64,000 nucleotides of DNA from JAJTFW01 sp903922455 (GTDB lineage Bacteria; Bacteroidota; Bacteroidia; AKYH767-A; OLB10). The notes under the pieces were generated by a model, which ran no database searches, was not told the DNA's origin, and saw only the letters and a program-made list of their open reading frames with translations. The DNA lies in NCBI GenBank assembly GCA_943329665.2, contig CALQEU020000019.1, positions 1 through 64,000 on the forward strand, read 5' to 3'. Below are positions 18,169 through 26,448 of this stretch, in pieces. Each line of letters opens with the position of its first letter. Positions within the stretch are counted from its first letter, which is position 1. A program made the position numbers and the translations under genes.

Positions 18169-19944
18169 TTAAAAATAATTCACTAATCCAAAGTGGATTT
18201 TTGCTGCTCTAAATTCGATGGGACTATCCTGTTGACTTCCGAGTGCATAAGTGAAAGAAAATATTCCGAGTTTGGTGTCGAAAGTAATACCTGCACCAAA
18301 TCCATAAGGTGTGTCGCTTACTGGTGTTTCGCGGCCTTTATTCTCGAACCATGCTTGATTAAAGAAAAGCAAGAGGTAAGAATTCGTTTCTAAAATAAAT
18401 CGATATTCAATCTTTCCAATTCCATAGGTTGAGGCTAACAAAGAAGCTTCATCAAATCCACGCAATGTTTTGAGTCCACCGAAACGATACATTTCATTAC
18501 TAAAAATATTTTCGCTTTCTAACCATGCACCCATCCCTCCAATATTAATCACACTTCGATTAAAAACGGGAATGTAAAAATCAAATAGTATTTCTGCTTT
18601 GTACTGCGTGTTTTTTAAGTTGATGCTATCATAAACTGCTTTGTTAATTTTCGAATTCTTTTTAATCTCGCGTAATCCAGCGCCGCTATTGACATCAACA
18701 GAAAATCCTTTTCTTGGATTGAGTCGATAATCGAGTTGTTGAAACTGGAATCCCAACCCAAAAGTATTGGTCCCCACATCTGCAAAAGGAGGTAATGTAG
18801 TAACATTTTCATAGCCTTTGGTAGAAATCAAACTACTCGTTTTTCTTCCGAGAAAAAAGCGAACCGAATTATTTCCGCTTAGAAAATATCGAAATCCAAT
18901 TTGTCGATTTAATTCCAGGAAGATGGAATCTCTTTTAAACAAAGTCAATTCACCTTCTACTCCTACCGGTAAAGAAAACAAAAACGGATATGAAAATTTC
19001 ACTTTTAAATCCTGTGATCTTGGCAACGGATTACTCCAATTCAAATCGAACAACTCTGCTCTTCCAAAAGAATTTAACAAGCGCAAACGGACATCACCCG
19101 TCAGAAAAACTTTTCCAGGATTGGTATTATCGGGTTGTACTCCAATAACACCGTTAAATTGACTTGCCTTTTTTTCTTGCAAATACAAGACAGGACGAGC
19201 CCCTTCTTTAGTAAATTCTATTTCAAAAGATCTCGCTTCCGATAAAAACGGAATTTCTTTTAATCGTGTTGAAACTTTTCGCAAGATGGATTCATCGAAA
19301 ACAGAACCCGGTTGAATCCTTAAATAATTATACAAGTAAGCTGGTGATACTTTTACAGTTCCCTTGATAAGTGCGGTATCCAAGAGAACTAAATTCCCCT
19401 TCTCAACCACTAAACTCGCTTTCATTTTGCCTTGATCAATGGAGATGCTATCCAACCTCACTAACGCAAAGGGATAGCCATTATTCGTACTGAAATTTAA
19501 AATGCTATTCGTTGTCTTGGCATAAATAGCAGGAGAAAATATCTTATTCGGATACAATCGTCCACCGTTCGATAATAAATAATCATCTTCTTGAGGAGAA
19601 CGAATCTCTACTATTTTATAAACTGGACCCACATACCACCAAGCAACTTTTCCATTCAAATTACTTATACTATCCAATCGCGCTTCTAAATAACCCGACT
19701 CCTGAAATCCCATTAAACTTTTTCGCAATTGACTTACGATCGCTAATGAATCTTTGCTATTCTTTGACGATTTGGCATATAATGAAAATGCTTTCTCCAA
19801 CAAATTCTTTTGATCCACTTCCATCGATTGAAAAGACAAAATGGATTGAGCAGATCCATCAGCATAAAACAAAAGCAAAATGGCAACCATGAAAAAATAT
19901 TTTTTCAAATTACACATCGGCATAAAAACAAATTGTAACCTCAT
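18169..19944 (-). CDS. BamA/TamA-like outer membrane protein (POTRA + surface antigen)
   Basis: 591 aa. ATGs at residues 1, 8 and 10 are all possible before the signal peptide (KKYFFMVAILLLFYADGSAQ). The N-terminal 250 residues look like POTRA domains (for example YLRIQPGSVFDESILRKVSTRL). The C-terminal 330 residues are amphipathic barrel strands of the bacterial surface antigen family, with LTGDVRLRLLNSFGRAE, RLNPRKGFSVDVNSG and GLKTLRGFDEAS (the family's RGF motif). It is shorter than BamA, so it is a TamA-like accessory rather than the essential BamA. It begins 2 nt after the ung stop; the two are probably co-transcribed. Confidence 0.85.
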   Translation of the reverse strand: MRLQFVFMPMCNLKKYFFMVAILLLFYADGSAQSILSFQSMEVDQKNLLEKAFSLYAKSSKNSKDSLAIVSQLRKSLMGFQESGYLEARLDSISNLNGKVAWWYVGPVYKIVEIRSPQEDDYLLSNGGRLYPNKIFSPAIYAKTTNSILNFSTNNGYPFALVRLDSISIDQGKMKASLVVEKGNLVLLDTALIKGTVKVSPAYLYNYLRIQPGSVFDESILRKVSTRLKEIPFLSEARSFEIEFTKEGARPVLYLQEKKASQFNGVIGVQPDNTNPGKVFLTGDVRLRLLNSFGRAELFDLNWSNPLPRSQDLKVKFSYPFLFSLPVGVEGELTLFKRDSIFLELNRQIGFRYFLSGNNSVRFFLGRKTSSLISTKGYENVTTLPPFADVGTNTFGLGFQFQQLDYRLNPRKGFSVDVNSGAGLREIKKNSKINKAVYDSINLKNTQYKAEILFDFYIPVFNRSVINIGGMGAWLESENIFSNEMYRFGGLKTLRGFDEASLLASTYGIGKIEYRFILETNSYLLLFFNQAWFENKGRETPVSDTPYGFGAGITFDTKLGIFSFTYALGSQQDSPIEFRAAKIHFGLVNYF

Positions 19945-19946
19945 CG

Positions 19947-20666
19947 CTATTTCTCCAAATTAAGATTCCACTGAATAGGTGATTTGCCCATCGACAACAA
20001 ATAATCATTTGTCTTCGAAAAGTGTTTGCAGTTTTTAAATCCACCGCGCGCTAAGGGAGATGGATGCGGTGCTTCTAAAACCAAATGTCGAGAGCGATCT
20101 ATTTTTTGTCCTTTCTTTTGAGCATAATTTCCCCATAGCAAGAAAACAATTCCATGCAACTCATCCGAAATTTTTTGGATAATCGCATCGGTAAACTGCT
20201 CCCATCCTTTCCCTTGATGTGAACCTGCTTCATGTGCTCGCACTGTTAAAGTAGCATTCAACAATAGAATTCCTTGACTTGCCCAAGACTCCAGATTTCC
20301 ATGGGCTGGTATTTCGAAACCGAGATCATCCTTTAACTCCTTAAAAATATTAACCAATGAAGGTGGTTTTCGAATTCCATCAGCCACCGAAAAACACAAT
20401 CCATTCGCTTGACCTTCACCATGATAAGGGTCTTGTCCTAGAATCACCACTTTTAATTTATTGAAGGGTGTTTTATTAAATGCAGCGAAGATTTGATCCT
20501 TAGGAGGAAAAATCACCTGTTCATTATTGAATTCCTCACTTAAAAAGCGAATCAAGGAACTGAAATATTCTTTAGTAGATTCCTCTTGAAATATGCTTTC
20601 CCATGTCTTTTCAACCAAAAATGCTTTCATATTTAGAGAAAGTGATGGAGAAATAGGATTTGTCAT
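19947..20666 (-). CDS. ung: uracil-DNA glycosylase, family 1
   Basis: 239 aa. Removes uracil from DNA in base-excision repair. Motifs: the catalytic GQDPYHG with the general base D79, LLLNATLTVRAHEAGSHQGKGW and the leucine-loop HPSPLARGG. All expected active-site residues are present. A TAATTTCG promoter variant ends exactly 4 nt before the ATG, suggesting a leaderless mRNA. The next gene, an outer-membrane barrel, starts 2 nt after the ung stop. Confidence 0.97.
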   Translation of the reverse strand: MTNPISPSLSLNMKAFLVEKTWESIFQEESTKEYFSSLIRFLSEEFNNEQVIFPPKDQIFAAFNKTPFNKLKVVILGQDPYHGEGQANGLCFSVADGIRKPPSLVNIFKELKDDLGFEIPAHGNLESWASQGILLLNATLTVRAHEAGSHQGKGWEQFTDAIIQKISDELHGIVFLLWGNYAQKKGQKIDRSRHLVLEAPHPSPLARGGFKNCKHFSKTNDYLLSMGKSPIQWNLNLEK

Positions 20667-20670
20667 GTGT

Positions 20671-20678
20671 CGAAATTA
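20671..20678 (-). promoter_or_regulatory. -7-like element of ung (TAATTTCG)
   Basis: One mismatch from TAnnTTTG on the minus strand, 4 nt (ACAC) before the ung ATG. The spacing is the same as at 41307, 50102, 54595 and 59958. Confidence 0.4.
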
Positions 20679-20867
20679 GCTTCTTTAACGAAATTCTCCG
20701 AAAAAAAATGTGGAAACCATTAAAAATCAAAAAAATGAATAATAAATAACAAATCGAGTGCAATTACGTTTTATTAACTGTTCAGTAGTATAAGATTTTA
20801 AAATAATTACCGATTATAGCATAAAAATTAGTTTATTTTGCAGAACAATTGATAATACGAAATAGAA

Positions 20868-20993
20868 ATGCGTCAAAAATTAGCCTTCCTCATCCTTGGT
20901 GTCCTCTTTATTGCAGTAGCATCATGCAAGACAAAAGAAAGATGTCCTGCTTACGGTCAACATATTAAGGCACAAGAGCACCGTCCAACTTAG
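20868..20993 (+). CDS. 41-aa lipoprotein
   Basis: A 41-residue ORF: MRQKLAFLILGVLFIAVASC, then a short polar tail with CPAYG and ending in HRPT. The signal is a textbook lipobox (AVASC, lipid on Cys20), leaving a mature peptide of only 22 residues with a second Cys. Such tiny lipoproteins with a CPAYG-like tail occur widely in Bacteroidota, but I know of no function. It is alone between ung (divergent) and a repeat-containing gap. Confidence 0.6.
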   Translation: MRQKLAFLILGVLFIAVASCKTKERCPAYGQHIKAQEHRPT

Positions 20994-21123
20994 AATTTAC
21001 ACTCTTGTTTGAGTTCATTACGATCTCATTCTAATCACTTTGTTATCCTTTTCTCTATTTTTCTTTGTTTAGTCTGATTTAGTTTTTTGATAAATTAACG
21101 TCATCTCTTCTCACCTACTCTCC

Positions 21124-21213
21124 CCTGAAGTACTCCGCTCTGCTGCGACTTCAGGGCAAGCCCTCTCCACTTAAGTACTCCGCTCTGCTGCGACTTCAGG
21201 GCAAGCCCTCTCC
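21124..21213. repeat. tandem 45-bp repeat with internal hairpin
   Basis: A 41-base sequence occurs twice (21128-21168 and 21173-21213, identical, period 45). Each unit contains ACTTCAGGGC, and in the first unit CCTGAAGT at 21124-21131 pairs with ACTTCAGG downstream. The unit is GC-rich, unlike its surroundings. The remainder of the 20994-21402 gap has T/C-rich runs but no ORF or recognisable leader for mgtE. Confidence 0.6.
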
Positions 21214-21402
21214 CTCTCCCTTGTTTCCCTCTCACTCATTGCCTACTTTTGCCGAATTGAATAAAATCAGTAAATAATAATTACATCTTAATTTTTGTTT
21301 CGTTGTCCATCATCCTCGATGAAAAAACAAATTGTTTTTATTTGGCTTTTACAGGTTTGAACACGAAGCATAAGAACAATAATACAAGGTTGAAAATACA
21401 AG

Positions 21403-22782
21403 ATGGAATTTAAAGTTGAAAAGCAAGAGATCGAACGGTTTTTGAATTTAAAAGACCATGATAAGCTGGAGGTTTTTTTAGAAGGCTGGTCTCCGCAGGA
21501 TCTTTCTATGCTTATTCAAGATCTTGAACCTACTGATCAAGCCATGATCTTTTCTGCTGTTGATCGAGAGCAAGCCTATGAAACTTTTGAATTATTAGAT
21601 TTAAATGATCAGGTAGTTTTAATTGGTGTTTTGCGAAATCGTCAACTTCAGTTAATTCTGAATGATATGTCGGCGGATAATCGAACCGCTTTACTGGAAC
21701 AATTAGAAACCGATCAACTCAACAAACTTCTTACACTCCTCACGCAAAAAGAAAGAAGAGTTGCTCTTTCCCTTTTAGGATATCCGGAAGATTCTATCGG
21801 ACGTTTGATGACGCCTGATTATGTTACTGTAAAAAGTAATTGGACCGTGCGTGAAGCATTGGATCATATTCGCAAAGTGGGAGAGAAAAGTGAGACGTTA
21901 GATGTAATTTATATTGTTGATGATACGGGATATCTCATTGATGATATTCGCTTAGGTGAAATATTATTAGCAGAAGATCATATCTTAATTCATGATATTT
22001 TAGATGGTTCCTTCTCCTCTTTACTTGTAACCGATGATGAAGAGGTTGCGGTAAGAGCTTTCTCGAATACCACTCGAGTAGCGATGCCCGTAACCGATGC
22101 GGGCGGATTGCTGTTAGGAATCATCACCGTCGATGACATCTTAGAACTTGCTAAAAAAGAAGATACAGAAGATATTCAAAAACTCGGAGCGGTAGAAGCA
22201 CTCGAAGATCCGTATATGGATGTGGGCATTATGGAGATGTTGCGTAAACGTGCTCCTTGGCTCGTGGTTCTTTTTGTTGGAGAACTTTTCACGGCATCTG
22301 CAATGGGATTCTTTGAACATGAAATTGCAAAAGCGGTAGTACTTGCTTTATTTATTCCGTTGATTGTTTCAAGTGGTGGTAATAGCGGATCACAAGCATC
22401 TACGTTGATTATTCGTGCACTTGCCTTGGGTGAAATTAAAATTAACGATTGGTGGCGAATCATGAAGCGTGAAATTATTACGGGCATCATGCTCGGATTA
22501 ATTCTCGGTATATTGGGATTTGCTCGCGTAGGTGCATGGAATTTCTTTACCGGCATGTACGGCGAACATTGGTTCGCGATTGGCTCTACCATTGGATTTT
22601 CGCTGATGTTGGTGGTACTGTGGGGTTCGGTGATGGGATCTATGATGCCTTTACTCTTAAAACATTTAGGCGCCGATCCCGCAACGTCATCTGCACCATT
22701 CATCGCAACATTGGTTGACGTTACTGGACTCATCATTTACTTTAGTATTGCTGCTGCATTATTAAAAGGATCCTTGCTATAA
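21403..22782 (+). CDS. mgtE: magnesium transporter MgtE
   Basis: 459 aa. Order: MgtE_N superhelical domain (about 1-130), two CBS domains (about 135-255: MTPDYVTVKSNWTVREAL ... ITVDDILELAKKEDTED), the connecting helix, then five membrane helices. The membrane part carries PLIVSSGGNSGSQASTLIIRALALGEI, containing the family's GGNxGxQ signature. It is a Mg2+-gated channel for Mg2+ uptake. No M-box riboswitch is visible in the 400-base upstream gap; gating by the CBS/N domains is the family norm. Confidence 0.96.
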   Translation: MEFKVEKQEIERFLNLKDHDKLEVFLEGWSPQDLSMLIQDLEPTDQAMIFSAVDREQAYETFELLDLNDQVVLIGVLRNRQLQLILNDMSADNRTALLEQLETDQLNKLLTLLTQKERRVALSLLGYPEDSIGRLMTPDYVTVKSNWTVREALDHIRKVGEKSETLDVIYIVDDTGYLIDDIRLGEILLAEDHILIHDILDGSFSSLLVTDDEEVAVRAFSNTTRVAMPVTDAGGLLLGIITVDDILELAKKEDTEDIQKLGAVEALEDPYMDVGIMEMLRKRAPWLVVLFVGELFTASAMGFFEHEIAKAVVLALFIPLIVSSGGNSGSQASTLIIRALALGEIKINDWWRIMKREIITGIMLGLILGILGFARVGAWNFFTGMYGEHWFAIGSTIGFSLMLVVLWGSVMGSMMPLLLKHLGADPATSSAPFIATLVDVTGLIIYFSIAAALLKGSLL

Positions 22783-22810
22783 GTTTTGAGAAAGATGTAA
22801 TACTTGCTGC

Positions 22811-23761
22811 ATGACAAAATCCATTCTTCTTATCGACACCTTGCATCCTCAGTTTATAAAGACGATTGAAGCGGCAGGCATTTCCATTCGAGAAGGATAT
22901 CATTTAAGCAAGGAAGAAGTTTTACAGGAAATTCAAAATCATCAAGGCATCGCCATTCGAAGTCGATTTGCTATTGATGCTGATTTTATTGAGAAAGCAA
23001 CAACCCTAAAGTGCATTGGTCGAGCGGGAGCGGGAATGGAAAATATTGATTTGCTCGCTGCACAAAAAGCGAACATCATTTGTGTAAATGCACCCGAAGG
23101 AAATCGCACTGCTGTAGGAGAACATACATTGGGAATGTTGTTGATGTTGTTCAATAATCTTCTGCGCGCCGACAAAGAAGTACGACAAGGATTTTGGAGA
23201 AGAGAAGAAAACAGAGGGGTGGAATTAGCAGGTAAAACCGTTGGCATTATCGGTTTTGGGCAGATGGGCAAATCGTTTGCACAAAAATTGCGCGGCTTTG
23301 ATGTTAAAATTTTAGCATTAGATCCTTATGTAAAAATCGACAAAAATGAATTCCCATTTGTTGAACAGTGTACTGAACAAGTTTTTTTTAGTGAATGCGA
23401 TGTAGTGAGTTTACACATACCGCTCACTGCAGAAACGAAGTATATGGTGAATGCAGCATGGATTCAACGTTTCGCAAAACCCATTTGGTTCATCAATACA
23501 GCCAGAGGAAAAAATGTAGATACCCAGGCATTGGTAGATGGACTTAAAAGCGGAAAAATTAGGGGCGCTGCTTTGGATGTGCTCGAATACGAAACACTCA
23601 GCTTCGAACACATCGACAACCAAAATTTACCATCGCCTTTCCAAGAACTTTGTGCGATGGAGCAAGTGGTACTTTCTCCACATATTGCAGGATGGACGCA
23701 TGAGTCGAATGAGAAGATTGCGAGAATTTTGGCAGAGAAGATGATAAAAATTTTAATTTGA
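22811..23761 (+). CDS. D-2-hydroxyacid dehydrogenase (phosphoglycerate dehydrogenase-like)
   Basis: 316 aa. The NAD-binding Rossmann motif is VGIIGFGQMGKSFAQKL. The catalytic residues are Arg in the NTARGKNVD segment region, Glu in DVLEYE and His in SPHIAGWT. The N-terminal substrate part has RSRFAIDADFIEKA and CIGRAGAGMENIDL. It lacks the C-terminal ACT domain of classical SerA, so it is a short-type enzyme; phosphoglycerate, glyoxylate or another 2-oxoacid could be the substrate. It lies 28 nt after mgtE and is possibly co-transcribed with it. Confidence 0.85.
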   Translation: MTKSILLIDTLHPQFIKTIEAAGISIREGYHLSKEEVLQEIQNHQGIAIRSRFAIDADFIEKATTLKCIGRAGAGMENIDLLAAQKANIICVNAPEGNRTAVGEHTLGMLLMLFNNLLRADKEVRQGFWRREENRGVELAGKTVGIIGFGQMGKSFAQKLRGFDVKILALDPYVKIDKNEFPFVEQCTEQVFFSECDVVSLHIPLTAETKYMVNAAWIQRFAKPIWFINTARGKNVDTQALVDGLKSGKIRGAALDVLEYETLSFEHIDNQNLPSPFQELCAMEQVVLSPHIAGWTHESNEKIARILAEKMIKILI

Positions 23762-23880
23762 TTGGGATGTCTAAACGCAGCGTTAGCAACGGAATTTACC
23801 CAGAGCGAAGTCGATGGGAGCAACGGACGCAGCGAATAAATTTACACAAGCAACTAAAGCCAGAAGCCAGCAGCTAGAAG

Positions 23881-26325
23881 CTATTTCCCCGGTTCCAAAA
23901 TCAACCTTCCACTTCGGTTGGATTCGATTTCGGCACGATTCATTTTTTGTTTGCGTAATTTGTTTGAATTATACAAACTACTTTGATCGTTGTAATATCT
24001 ACTCATTACATTTCCCGATTGTCCTGTTGGCAACACACTTTTTGAACCTTCCACATCAGCCATATCTAATACAATGCGCATCGCAGGACCGTACTTCACT
24101 CGGTAAACACCATCGGGATTCAAATCAAATCCCATTTGATTGATGACTTCTTGTCCGCCTGGAACCGGGAATGGTCCCACATTAAACATTAAATTAAATG
24201 GCTTTTTCATGCCAATAGGATGCTTGTGCTCCAACATATGCACTCGCCCCCACTCCCAAGAGTCGGTATTGCTTCCTAACTGTTTGATGAGATCGGTAAC
24301 GGTTTTATCAAATGCTTTTTCAAAAATAATATTGCGCGATTCTTTTACATCGCGTGTATTCACATCGTTCCACCAAACGGATGAATCATTTTCTACAAAG
24401 GACAAAATGCTATTCTTTAATGCATGCGTTGATAATAACAATTTAAAATTCTCTGCACCCAACTCATCTTCCATGGCCATTTGCAAAACATAGTACAGCA
24501 ACTTATAATAAATGGTTGGAGCTTGATTGCGCAACTGGTGCTCACCATCCCACATCAACAAAACTTTGGAGGAATTGGAATGTGCCGCACTTTTCTGTTT
24601 CACTTCGGTACGGATAGAATTCAGGATGACAGTCGCTACTATTGGTGTTGTTGGCGAACGAACATCGGTGCTGATACGCTGTAAATCCTCCAACGAAAAT
24701 ACATTTTTCTCTTCAAACAACTTAATAATACGTTGGGCTCTATCGTCAGGCGTATAGTAACCTGGATAAAATCCCTGACCTGGCATGGTGTCGGGTTGAT
24801 TATTGGCACTGTACACAAAACCCGAAGGAGGATTCACGGATTGCGGGTTCATAGAGAAATCTAAATATCCAGAAGGATCTAAACTATACTTCGATCCATC
24901 TAACAACAAAACAGGATTTACAGAAGCAGCACGTTTCATTAATCGACCTGCTGCCCACCAAGCAATATTCCCTTCACGATCGCCATACATCACATTCAAT
25001 CCAGGAGAGATTAATTGCGAAACACCTTGTTGAAATTCATCTAAGTTTTTAGCATGATTCATTTCATAGGTCACCTGCATCAAATTATTCGAAAACTTTA
25101 AATGGGTCCACCAGATAGAAACTGCATTGGTTGTTACTTGCTTCCACTCAGGCATCACATCATCCATTAAAGGACCATGACGGCTACTCCTCACCGTTAG
25201 TGTAACATCCTCCTCATCCTTAACCTTAATGATTTTATTTACCTTAGTCAGCGACTTCCACCTACCATCCGACCAATACAAAGATGAGTCACCGGGTTTC
25301 AATCGCTCTGAATAAAAATCAAGATCATCATTCTCCAGCATCGTTAATCCCCAAACCATTTCACGTGTATGTCCGATAGCCGCAAAAGGAAATCCAGCTA
25401 AGAAATTTCCATAAAAACTAAATCCAGGATATTCCAAATGTGCTTCATACCAAACGGAAGGTTGAGAAAATCCGATATGCGTATCATTTCCAAACAATAC
25501 TTTTCCCGACTGTGATTTTTTAGGTGCTACTATCCATGCATTGCTTCCTGTAAATGGGGAGATGGGAACTTTATCGAGAATGCTATTTACTGTATTCAGT
25601 GCACTCACTTTATTACTGAGAATAGAATCGATAGGCATTCTAGAAGAATCGGAATTAAAAGAAATAGTGGGGATGGCCAATGAACTATCCTTATGTGAAG
25701 TAACAATATCTCTAAAATAAGATGCGCCTAATTTTCGTTCAATAAAAGTCATGATTGGATCTGTTCGAAAAGCCATGGCGAAATTAAATGCCATATATTC
25801 TGTAGCCAGATACATGTCTTTAATTGTAAATTCCTTTTTATCAATTCCGAGCATGACAAACTCCACGGGAGTGCTTCCGGTTACAATAAATTGATTCACT
25901 CCTTTCAAATAGGCCTTTGCAGCTTTTTGGTAAGGAAGCGAATCACCTGACATAAACTTTTTAACTGCATCATCGGCATGCTCATCAAAACCCAATGTTT
26001 TAAAAAATGCATCTACTTTAATAAAATCTGCTCCTAATATTTCTGAAAGTTGTCCGGAGGCAACGCGCTTCGTCATTTCCATTTGAAAAAGACGATCCTG
26101 CGCATGTACAAAACCTAGAGCAAAATACGCATCTTCCTCACTTTCCGCATAAATATGAGGGATGCCATAAAAGTCATAAATCACCTCCACTTTGTTGGCA
26201 AGACCTTGCATGTTGATACTTCCGCTATAATGTGGCTTTTGTGATGCCAAATAAACTAAAATGGCAACGACGCCAACAAGTATTAATACAATGGCTCCGT
26301 AAAATATTTTGCGCAACTTCTTCAT
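23881..26325 (-). CDS. penicillin acylase family protein (Ntn hydrolase)
   Basis: 814 aa. An N-terminal membrane anchor or signal (IVLILVGVVAILVYLA) precedes an alpha-chain part (GIPHIYAESEEDAYFALGF). The autocatalytic cleavage site and nucleophile is S261 in FTGSNAWIVAPKK, followed by a beta-chain with GNDTHIGFSQPSVWYEAHL. The family hydrolyses amides: beta-lactam side chains, acyl-homoserine lactones or N-acyl amino acids. The natural substrate is not predictable, and quorum quenching is only one option. It starts 8 nt from a TAAATTTG promoter element. Confidence 0.92.
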   Translation of the reverse strand: MKKLRKIFYGAIVLILVGVVAILVYLASQKPHYSGSINMQGLANKVEVIYDFYGIPHIYAESEEDAYFALGFVHAQDRLFQMEMTKRVASGQLSEILGADFIKVDAFFKTLGFDEHADDAVKKFMSGDSLPYQKAAKAYLKGVNQFIVTGSTPVEFVMLGIDKKEFTIKDMYLATEYMAFNFAMAFRTDPIMTFIERKLGASYFRDIVTSHKDSSLAIPTISFNSDSSRMPIDSILSNKVSALNTVNSILDKVPISPFTGSNAWIVAPKKSQSGKVLFGNDTHIGFSQPSVWYEAHLEYPGFSFYGNFLAGFPFAAIGHTREMVWGLTMLENDDLDFYSERLKPGDSSLYWSDGRWKSLTKVNKIIKVKDEEDVTLTVRSSRHGPLMDDVMPEWKQVTTNAVSIWWTHLKFSNNLMQVTYEMNHAKNLDEFQQGVSQLISPGLNVMYGDREGNIAWWAAGRLMKRAASVNPVLLLDGSKYSLDPSGYLDFSMNPQSVNPPSGFVYSANNQPDTMPGQGFYPGYYTPDDRAQRIIKLFEEKNVFSLEDLQRISTDVRSPTTPIVATVILNSIRTEVKQKSAAHSNSSKVLLMWDGEHQLRNQAPTIYYKLLYYVLQMAMEDELGAENFKLLLSTHALKNSILSFVENDSSVWWNDVNTRDVKESRNIIFEKAFDKTVTDLIKQLGSNTDSWEWGRVHMLEHKHPIGMKKPFNLMFNVGPFPVPGGQEVINQMGFDLNPDGVYRVKYGPAMRIVLDMADVEGSKSVLPTGQSGNVMSRYYNDQSSLYNSNKLRKQKMNRAEIESNRSGRLILEPGK

Positions 26326-26333
26326 GAATGATA

Positions 26334-26341
26334 CAAATTTA
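26334..26341 (-). promoter_or_regulatory. -7 promoter element (TAAATTTG)
   Basis: Perfect TAnnTTTG on the minus strand, 8 nt before the ATG at 26325. The expected leader is only about 4 nt. Confidence 0.6.
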
Positions 26342-26398
26342 CGATAAGCAAACTACCATTTCTTGGTAAATCGAAATTTTTTCAAAATAAATCCATAA

Positions 26399-26436
26399 AA
26401 AAACCGAGTGCTGTCGTAAAACAACACTCGGTTTAT
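26399..26436. terminator. hairpin terminator of the metallopeptidase gene
   Basis: Inverted repeat AAACCGAGTG / CACTCGGTTT with a further TGT/ACA pairing, A-rich on the left. It starts 13 bases beyond the stop at 26449 on the minus strand. Confidence 0.8.
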
Positions 26437-26448
26437 AGAATTTTAATA

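Noticed and set aside
22176..22736. 186-aa ORF opposite mgtE
   Set aside because: Antisense shadow of the MgtE membrane domain; low-complexity composition and no motifs.
23762..23880. Possible small RNA or terminator between two convergent genes
   Set aside because: Only loose GCAGCG/AGCGAAG and AAGCCAG units are seen, without clear arms or U-tract; left unassigned, though it may be a degenerate member of the gene-end element class.
23881..26325. AHL acylase (quorum-quenching enzyme)
   Set aside because: The Ntn-hydrolase family is clear, but nothing in the sequence or neighbourhood fixes AHL as substrate, so the specific name was not used.
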